This document shows, piece by piece, positions 6,183-13,200 of a stretch of DNA of 13,882 nucleotides; the stretch's first letter is position 1, and every line of letters starts with the position of its first letter. The stretch lies in the NCBI GenBank assembly GCA_964638715.1, contig CAZWZF010000089.1, positions 1 to 13,882 of the forward strand, read 5' to 3'. Below the pieces are notes generated by a model. It was not told where the DNA came from and made no database searches. It saw only the letters and a program-made list of their open reading frames with translations. A program made the translations under genes and the position numbers. The stretch comes from JBAXQQ01 sp037131695 (lineage in GTDB: Bacteria; Armatimonadota; Hebobacteria; CAIYQO01).

Positions 6183-9100
6183 TCACTCTCCAAAACGTCG
6201 TGTATCCGGTCCAAAACGTCTGGAAACCTGTAGTTTTGGCACTACTTTTGGCGCGTTGGCTATTTCGTCTTCAATTACCCGCAGGCGTCCAGCTATTTCT
6301 TCCAGCATTTGCAATTGGGTTTCTTTATCTGTGTTGTGAGTATACAAGGTGACTTTTTCCTGGTTGAACGCGGGGGCTGGCAATCCGCGTTTTCGCCAGT
6401 CATATCCTTCCAGTGACAGGCTCTTCACTGCCTGCGGCGACAAGGTGCGGTTGCTTGCCAGACGGATTGCTATCGCATCGCGTTCCGGAGTGATGTGGGT
6501 TACACCGGTTTCGATACATAATATTTTAACGCCGATTAAGCGGAATAGATTATTAACCGGTTCCGGTAATGGTTTGCCATAACGGTCAAGGATTTCATTT
6601 TTCAAATCTTCCGCCACACTTGCCATCCTGACAGACGCCAACCGGCGGTACATATCAATGCGCTGGTTTAAATCCGGCACGTAATCATCCGGCAGGTAGG
6701 CATCCATTGGAAGGTCAATTTGAATGTCGTGTTTTTCCTCGACGTATTCACCCTTAACCATACGCACCGCTTCTTCCAGCATTTGGCAATACAGGTCGAA
6801 ACCGACTGAGGCTAAGATGCCGCTTTGTTCGGAACCCAGCAGGTTGCCGGCGCCGCGTATTTCCAGGTCGCGAAGTGCAATCTGATATCCAGCACCCAAG
6901 TGGCTGAACTCTTTTATCGCCGCAATGCGTTCCTGGGCGGTTTCGGTGAGTTTCTTGCGCGGCCGCCAGGTAAGATAAGCATAAGCCTGCCGGTCGCTGC
7001 GCCCTACCCGCCCGCGCAACTGGTAAAGCTGAGATAACCCGAAGGTTTCCGCGTTATCAACTATCAGGGTATTAACGTTGGGGAAATCGACGCCGTTTTC
7101 GATAATTGCAGTGCATATCAATACGTCGAATTCGCGGTTAAAAAAGTCATACATTACCTGATCTAATTCACCCTCTGCCATTTGCCCGTGAGCAACCGCA
7201 ATCCTTGCCTGCGGGGCAACCTTGCGAATATGTTCGGCATAGTGGTAAATAGACGAAATGCGGTTATGCAATATAAACACCTGACCATCGCGGTCAAGTT
7301 CGCGTAGGATAGCCTCGCGCAACACTTCATCATCCGCTTCAATAGCCATGGTGCGTACCGGCATGCGTCCTTCCGGCGGGGTGGTTATCAGACTCATCTC
7401 GCGCAGACCCGCCAACGCCATGTGTAATGTACGCGGGATAGGCGTTGCGGACATGGTGAGGATATCAACGTTCGCTTTCTGTTCTTTAAATCTTTCTTTC
7501 TGTTTCACGCCAAAACGCTGTTCCTCATCAATTACTACCATCCCCAAATCTTTGTAAATGATATCTTTTGATAAAATGCGATGAGTGCCAATTACAATAT
7601 CAACGGCGCCGCCGGTAATTTCACCGGCAATACGATTTTGCTCGCGCTTTGGCACTGACCGGGACATCAGTGCTACCCGCACCGGGAATGCCGCCATTCT
7701 TTCGCGAAAGTTGCGATAATGCTGGGCTGCCAATACCGTGGTTGGCGCTAATATTGCGACTTGTTTGCCGTCCATGACCGCCTTGAATGCCGCACGGATT
7801 GCCACTTCAGTCTTTCCATAGCCTACGTCGCCGCAAATCAATCTGTCAGTCGGATTCTCCGACTCCATGTCGCCTTTTACATCTTCTATTGCTTTCAGCT
7901 GGTCTATGGTCTCGCGCCAGGGGAAACCTTCTTCCATTTCACGCTGCCACGGAGTATCGACACTATATTGATGCCCGCGCTGGCGTACCCGCATCGCTTG
8001 CAATTTCATCAACTGCATCGCCAAATCTTCGGTGGATTTCTTTGTTCTCTTCTTTATTCGTTCCCATTCGCCAGTGCCCAGGCGATTTATTCGCGGTGGT
8101 TCCTCGCCAATGGTAGAATATTTCTGAACGCGATCAAGCTGGTCTACCGGCACGAATAATTTATCGGCTTCGGCATAATTTATCTGTAGAAATTCGCGTT
8201 CTACCCCACCCGCTTCGCGCCGAACCATACCGACATACTGGCCGATACCGTGGTTAATATGAACTACCATATCGCCGACGGTAAGCTGGTTGACGTTTAT
8301 TAATACCTGTCCCGGTGCCTGCCGCCACTTCTTGGTGCTGCGGCGCTGTTTTTGCCACCCCAGCAATTCGCCATCGGTGAGGACAGCTATCTTTAAATCA
8401 GGTAAAATGGTTCCTTCATTCAACTCGACCCGTTTTACCAGCACCCCAATTTCATCAACTGCCTTAACTGCCGGAAATCCCAGGTCGCCCAAAACCTCTG
8501 CCATGCGGATTTCCTGGTGAGTGGCAGCTACGACAGTATAACCGCTTTTCAGCCATGACGTTATATCCGGCTGCAGCTTTTCGCTGGTAATTCCGTAATT
8601 ATCCGGTGGCCGCGAATCCATCTGCAGATTATAATCGGCCATCCCTTGCCCCAGTAAAGTAAACTCCGCAAGCTGGCGGGTGTATAACGTGGAAAAAGAT
8701 TCTTCAAATGACTGGTATAGCGAATATGGCAGCGGCAGCAATGCGCCGCGCACCAATCGGCTGGATTCTACCCCAGCCAACCCCTCGCAGAACTTGCCGA
8801 AATTTTCCTCAATATGTACCGGTTCATCAATAATAATGCCGGCTGAAGATGGCAGGTAATCCAATAAAGTCGCCGGTTCGGCATAAAAATATGGCAGGTA
8901 ATACTCCACGCCGTTGAAATAATTCCCCTGCTCCAACTGCATTATTTCATTTTCAATCTTTGCGGTCAGACGTTCGGCGGGTGACAATAACTCTTCTATG
9001 CCGCTTTCGCCGGGAACCCGCACCGGATCCCGGGATATCGAACTCATCCTTATTTTATATCCGTGACGGATTTTCTCGATGGCTTTTTCTGTCGATTCCG

Positions 9101-9815
9101 GCGTGATGATTATTTCGCGCGCCGGGAATATCTCAATCTGGCTGATATTTTCTTTTGACCGCTGCGACCCGGGGTCGAAAATGCGCATCGAATCAATTTC
9201 ATCATCGAAGAACTCCAGACGAACCGGGTATTGATATGTTGATGGGAAAATATCCACCAACCCGCCGCGGCGGTTAAACTGCCCCGGGTTCTCTACCGAC
9301 GCGCTGTATTGATACCCGATAGCAGTCAAATATTGCGCCAGCTCCAGCGGGTTATAGATATCATTTACTTTAATCACCTGGCGGCATTTGTTTATCTCTG
9401 CCAATGGCAAAGTGCGGTGAAAAGCAGCATCCGCGGTTGCTACCACGACGATTTCCTCGCCGTTGGCAAGCCGCGATAATACCGTCATCCGGTCGCGCAT
9501 TAACTGCAGGTCAGGACTGGTTTCTTCGTATAACAGAGTTTCCAGCGAAGGAAAAAATACCGGAGCCAGCGGATTATCAACGCCAAAAATAGCGGTAAGG
9601 TCGTTAACGATATTCTCCGCGCGTTCCGTACCGCTGGTTAATATGAATTGCACCGGGCATGCCGCCGACCTTTCCAGCAAAACCGCCGCCATCGCCAGGC
9701 TCTTGCCGGTTCCCCGGGTACCATGCACATTCAACCGCCCGCCCGAGGAATGCCACTGGCGCACGACAGCAAATGAATCCGCAGATATTATTTTTTGAAT
9801 TAAATCAGTAAGCAT
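6183..9815 (-). CDS. mfd: Transcription-repair coupling factor Mfd
   Basis: 1210 residues, full length for Mfd. It removes RNA polymerase stalled at DNA lesions and recruits UvrA for nucleotide excision repair, in the cytoplasm. The UvrB-like N-terminal module spans about 1-340, including the UvrA-contact region (QFNRRGGLVDIFP, 180-192). The RNA-polymerase interaction domain begins near LTVGDMVVHINHGIG (511-525). The RecG-like translocase has Walker A GDVGYGKTE (662-670), DEEQRFG (763-769), SATPIPRTL (789-797) and QLRGRVGRSDR (932-942). The autoinhibitory C-terminal domain occupies about 1050-1200. Unusually, the N-terminal module keeps a full P-loop, GTRGTGKS (32-39), and a DE pair (D330-E331); in E. 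coli Mfd this site is degenerate. A single-gene transcription unit is likely: an extended -10 lies 14 bp upstream, and a 197-bp spacer separates it from the next gene. The start lacks a ribosome site. Confidence 0.97.
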   Translation of the reverse strand: MLTDLIQKIISADSFAVVRQWHSSGGRLNVHGTRGTGKSLAMAAVLLERSAACPVQFILTSGTERAENIVNDLTAIFGVDNPLAPVFFPSLETLLYEETSPDLQLMRDRMTVLSRLANGEEIVVVATADAAFHRTLPLAEINKCRQVIKVNDIYNPLELAQYLTAIGYQYSASVENPGQFNRRGGLVDIFPSTYQYPVRLEFFDDEIDSMRIFDPGSQRSKENISQIEIFPAREIIITPESTEKAIEKIRHGYKIRMSSISRDPVRVPGESGIEELLSPAERLTAKIENEIMQLEQGNYFNGVEYYLPYFYAEPATLLDYLPSSAGIIIDEPVHIEENFGKFCEGLAGVESSRLVRGALLPLPYSLYQSFEESFSTLYTRQLAEFTLLGQGMADYNLQMDSRPPDNYGITSEKLQPDITSWLKSGYTVVAATHQEIRMAEVLGDLGFPAVKAVDEIGVLVKRVELNEGTILPDLKIAVLTDGELLGWQKQRRSTKKWRQAPGQVLINVNQLTVGDMVVHINHGIGQYVGMVRREAGGVEREFLQINYAEADKLFVPVDQLDRVQKYSTIGEEPPRINRLGTGEWERIKKRTKKSTEDLAMQLMKLQAMRVRQRGHQYSVDTPWQREMEEGFPWRETIDQLKAIEDVKGDMESENPTDRLICGDVGYGKTEVAIRAAFKAVMDGKQVAILAPTTVLAAQHYRNFRERMAAFPVRVALMSRSVPKREQNRIAGEITGGAVDIVIGTHRILSKDIIYKDLGMVVIDEEQRFGVKQKERFKEQKANVDILTMSATPIPRTLHMALAGLREMSLITTPPEGRMPVRTMAIEADDEVLREAILRELDRDGQVFILHNRISSIYHYAEHIRKVAPQARIAVAHGQMAEGELDQVMYDFFNREFDVLICTAIIENGVDFPNVNTLIVDNAETFGLSQLYQLRGRVGRSDRQAYAYLTWRPRKKLTETAQERIAAIKEFSHLGAGYQIALRDLEIRGAGNLLGSEQSGILASVGFDLYCQMLEEAVRMVKGEYVEEKHDIQIDLPMDAYLPDDYVPDLNQRIDMYRRLASVRMASVAEDLKNEILDRYGKPLPEPVNNLFRLIGVKILCIETGVTHITPERDAIAIRLASNRTLSPQAVKSLSLEGYDWRKRGLPAPAFNQEKVTLYTHNTDKETQLQMLEEIAGRLRVIEDEIANAPKVVPKLQVSRRFGPDTRRFGE

Positions 9816-9829
9816 ATTAAAGCGGGGAT

Positions 9830-9838
9830 ATTATAGCA
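9830..9838 (-). promoter_or_regulatory. Extended -10 promoter of mfd
   Basis: The minus strand reads TGCTATAAT (9838-9830), a perfect extended -10. The -35 position at 17-bp spacing (ACCAAA) is poor. The ATG is 14 bp downstream of the -10, giving a leader of about 7-9 nt with no ribosome site. The same TTTTGCTAT context occurs at the operon promoter at 5995-6003. Confidence 0.65.
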
Positions 9839-9874
9839 AAATTTGAGGTGGATTTGGTGAGAATGAGTCTGGTA

Positions 9875-9895
9875 TTTGATTTTTGATTTTTATTG
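9875..9895. repeat. Short heptanucleotide repeat, unit TTTGATT
   Basis: Two exact 7-bp units (9875-9881, 9882-9888) and a diverged third (TTTATTG). It is the third 7-bp-period array in the spacers around mfd. Together with the regulatory sites listed separately, this describes the 9816-10212 gene-free stretch; the A/T-rich remainder at 9896-10007 shows no gene. Confidence 0.5.
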
Positions 9896-10007
9896 AAAAA
9901 ATTATAAATTTAAAACTAAAGTGACCGATTTTGACACTATTAATGAAATAAAATGGATTTATCTTGAATAAATAGGTGAAATAGTTATATCAAACATCAT
10001 AATAAGT

Positions 10008-10038
10008 TGATATAATAAATGCCAGTATATGAATACTG
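10008..10038 (+). promoter_or_regulatory. Candidate cas9 promoter (extended -10) with a palindrome at the start point
   Basis: TGATATAAT (10008-10016) is a perfect extended -10 on the plus strand; no good -35 lies at 16-18 bp. Initiation would fall near 10022-10024. A palindrome begins there: CAGTAT (10023-10028), a 4-nt loop, ATACTG (10033-10038), which could be an operator or a 5' hairpin. No better plus-strand promoter was seen between here and cas9. The resulting leader of about 200 nt would run antisense to the tracrRNA. Assignment to cas9 is inference. Confidence 0.4.
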
Positions 10039-10070
10039 AAACTGGTTATGTAAAAATAATGGAGAAAGTT

Positions 10071-10101
10071 AAAATTAAAAAGGCCTGCCATAGGCAAGCC
10101 T
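10071..10101 (-). terminator. Intrinsic terminator of the tracrRNA
   Basis: The minus strand AGGCTTGCC (10101-10093) pairs with GGCAGGCCT (10089-10081), nine positions with one T/C mismatch, around a TAT loop. TTTTAATTTT follows (10080-10071). It forms the last hairpin of the tracrRNA and shields mfd from read-through. Confidence 0.85.
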
Positions 10102-10184
10102 TGATCCACACAGTGGAAGTCTAAAAAGACGATTTGAATAAATTTTTATTTGAACTTAAGGTGTAATCTTATAGGGTTAAGATC
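10075..10184 (-). ncRNA. tracrRNA of the type II CRISPR-Cas system
   Basis: About 110 nt, divergent from cas9. Starting near 10184 (7 nt past the -10), the RNA has the expected parts in order. An anti-repeat lies at about 10183-10148; its complement begins ATTTGAAC, like the GTTTGA-type 5' ends of II-A repeats. An A/U linker (10147-10131) follows. Hairpin 1 is GTCT-TTTT-AGAC (10130-10119), in the nexus position. Hairpin 2 is TCCAC-TGT-GTGGA (10117-10105). The terminator hairpin closes it (10101-10081). The linker contains TTCAAAT twice (10154-10148 and 10138-10132), so two pairing registers for the repeat 5' end exist. In this role the RNA pairs with pre-crRNA for RNase III processing and anchors crRNA in Cas9. 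No array is in the window to confirm the pairing, so the exact anti-repeat limits are inferred. Confidence 0.85.
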
Positions 10185-10190
10185 GCTTAA

Positions 10191-10219
10191 AGTTTATCAA
10201 TATTAAAGGGAGATGTCAA
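10191..10219 (-). promoter_or_regulatory. tracrRNA promoter overlapping the cas9 start region
   Basis: On the minus strand a perfect TTGACA (10219-10214) is followed after exactly 17 bp by TAAACT (10196-10191, 4 of 6). The -35 box lies between the two possible cas9 start codons (10213 and 10225) and the spacer covers the cas9 ribosome site, so RNA polymerase here and cas9 transcription would compete. Confidence 0.8.
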
Positions 10220-10224
10220 GAGGT

Positions 10225-13200
10225 ATGAAAAAGAAATTTAGCGATTATTTATTAGGCGTTGATATTGGAACTGATTCTGTTGGTTTCGCGATTACTGATT
10301 TAAACTATAACCTGATGAAACTTAATGGCAAATCAATATGGGGTGTCCGATTATTTGATTCCGGCAATCCAGCGGCAGAACGGCGTTTATTCAGGTGCGC
10401 ACGTCGAAGACTTGAAAGAAGAGTGCAACGAATCAAATTACTGCAGGAATTAATGGCAGTTGAGATTTGCAAAACCGACCCGGCGTTTTTTCATCGCCTG
10501 AATGAAAGCATGTATCATCTTGATGATAAAACCGGATATGCGGTATCACTGAATACTTTATTCAATGATAAAAACTACACTGACAAAGATTATCATAAAG
10601 AATTTCCTACAATATTCCACCTTAGAAAAGCATTGATAGACGGCAGGCAACTTGATGTCAGGTTTGTTTATTTAGCACTTGCACATATTATCAAACATCG
10701 GGGTCATTTTTTATTTGAAGGACAGAAGTTCGACACTACCCCATCATTTGAATTAATTTTTAATGAAATTAATACATGCCTTATTGATGAGTTTGAGTTT
10801 AAATTTAATGATAATGACAAAGATAAATTGGCTGATATCCTAAAGAAAAAAGGCATCTTCTTGAAAAAGAAAGAGATCAACCTATTAATAAACAATCCTT
10901 CGAGTCAGCAAAAAGAGATATTGAATTTGCTGGTTGGAGGCAAAGTTAATCTAATAAAAATATTCGGTGAAGAAATCTTTGCAGATTCAGATATTAAGCC
11001 TGAAATAAACTTCTCCGATAGCGGATTTGAAGACAAATTGCCGGAATTAGCAAGTATGTTGCAGGATAAAATATATATCATCGAAGCATTAAAACGTGCT
11101 TATGATTGGGGAGTGCTGGCCGATATTTTACAAGGTGAGAATTACCTGTCCTATGCAAAAGTGAAAGTATATGAAAAACATAAAAAAGATTTACACATAC
11201 TTAAAGGTTTAGTAAAAAAGTATCTGCCAAAAGAAAAATACCAGGAGATATTCAGTAATGTAAATCTTAAAGATAATTATGTAGCCTATGTTTCTGTAAA
11301 TAAACATAACGATAAAAAAGAAGTTGTTGAAAATGGTAAATGCTCACAGGAAGATTTTAATAAATATCTCAGGAAGCAATTCGAGCAAGTACAAAATGAT
11401 GATTCTATATTGTTTGCTATGAGAGAAGAATTAGAACAAAACTCTTTCATGCCAAAGCAAACATCAAAAGATAATGGTGTAATACCGTATCAGGTACACT
11501 TGAGTGAGATGAAAGTTATTCTTAATAATGCTATTAAGTATCTTTCTTTCCTGAGCGAGACAGACGCAGAAGGCATAACTATAAAGCAAAAAATTGAAAT
11601 GATCATGAAGTTCCGCATACCATATTATATTGGACCGTTGAATGACGCCCATAAAGAAAAAGGCGGCAACTGTTGGATAGTGAAAAAAGTTAACGAAAAA
11701 ATCAGACCGTGGAACTTTGAAACAGTTGTAGACATAGAAAAAAGCGCGGAACAGTTCATACGAAAAATGACAAATAAATGTACTTATACGTTTGATGATG
11801 TCGTACCCAAACATTCATTGCTATATAGTAAATATATGGTACTCAATGAATTGAATAATCTGAAGATTAACAATGAAGCCATTTCAACAGAGTTAAAACA
11901 GCGGTTATATACTGATTTATTTTTGAAAAAACCAAAAGTTACTAATAAGGCATTAAGAGATTATCTGCTTTCTGAATGTATCTGTGACAAAGATATGATA
12001 ATCAGCGGTATTGATGGTGATTTTAAAGCTAATATGTCAGTATATCTTGATTATAAACGTATCTTCAGCAATAGGATAAGTGAATCGACATTTGAACAGA
12101 TTATATTGGATGTGGTGCTATTCGGTGAAGATAAAAAATTGCTGAAAAATCGTTTAAAAAAGAAACTACCAGATATAACAAATGATGAAGAGAAAAATAT
12201 CTGTGCCTTAAGATATTCCGGGTGGGGTAGGTTTTCAGATACATTCCTAAATCAGCTGGAAGGAATTAATAAAGAAACTGGTGAAACGTTCACCATTATT
12301 TCTGCTTTAAACAACACGAACGATAATCTGATGCAATTATTAAGCAGCAGATATACCTTTATTGATGAAATCCAAAAGCATAATGCTGAGATGAACGACA
12401 ATAACAATGCAATGACTTATGATAATCTGGTGAAGGATTTGTATGTATCACCGGTTATTAAACGCAGTATATGGCAAACACTGGAAATAGTACAGGAAAT
12501 AAAGAAAATAATGGGTGGTGCGCCAAAAAAAGTATTTGTTGAGGTTGCGCGTGAAGAAGGTGAAAAGAAACGCACTACATCAAGGCAGAGAAAACTTATT
12601 GAACTGTATGACAAATGCAAAGATGACAGTCGGGAATGGCGCAAAGAAATTGAAGGGAAATCTGAAGACACTTTTAAAGGAGATCGGTTATACCTTTATT
12701 ACACCCAGATGGGTAAATGCATGTACTGTGGTGGTGCGATTGAAATAAATGATTTATCAGACCAGAACATGTATGACATTGACCATATATACCCACAATC
12801 AAAGGTGAAGGATGACAGTTTAAATAATCGCATTTTGGCACATCGCAGTTGCAACGCGAAAAAGAAAGATGATTATCCTTTGAAGGCAGAGATGCATCAA
12901 CCAGCATTATGGAAATTGTTGAAAGAAAAAGATTTTATATCAGAGATAAAATATGAACGGTTAATGCGGAATACGCCATTGAACAATGATGAATTGGCAG
13001 GATTTATAGAAAGGCAACTGGTAGAAACCAGGCAATCAACCAAGGCAGTTGCTGAGATTTTAAACAAGGTATTTGATAATACCGAGGTGGTATATGTAAA
13101 AGCGGGTAATGTATCTGAGTTTAGAAAAGGCATTAAATGCTGTCCGGGTGATTATGCGATAAATAACGAGTTTGTCAAAGTTCGCGAAATAAATGATTAT

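Noticed and set aside
7761..8159. 132-codon plus-strand ORF within mfd
   Set aside because: It is opposite the conserved helicase motifs of mfd; its protein has no recognisable family features.
10059..10124. 21-codon plus-strand ORF upstream of cas9
   Set aside because: It has no ribosome site and lies over the tracrRNA terminator and hairpin 2, whose structure explains the sequence.
10150..10178. TTGAAC-based cas9 promoter inside the tracrRNA
   Set aside because: No acceptable -10 occurs at 16-18 bp; TATAGG lies only 14 bp away.
10148..10184. Possible single CRISPR repeat in plus orientation
   Set aside because: It lies inside a promoter-to-terminator unit on the minus strand and is not repeated in the window, so it is better explained as the tracrRNA anti-repeat.
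11464..11814. 116-codon minus-strand ORF within cas9
   Set aside because: It is antisense to conserved REC-lobe sequence and low in complexity; a shadow of the A/T-rich gene.
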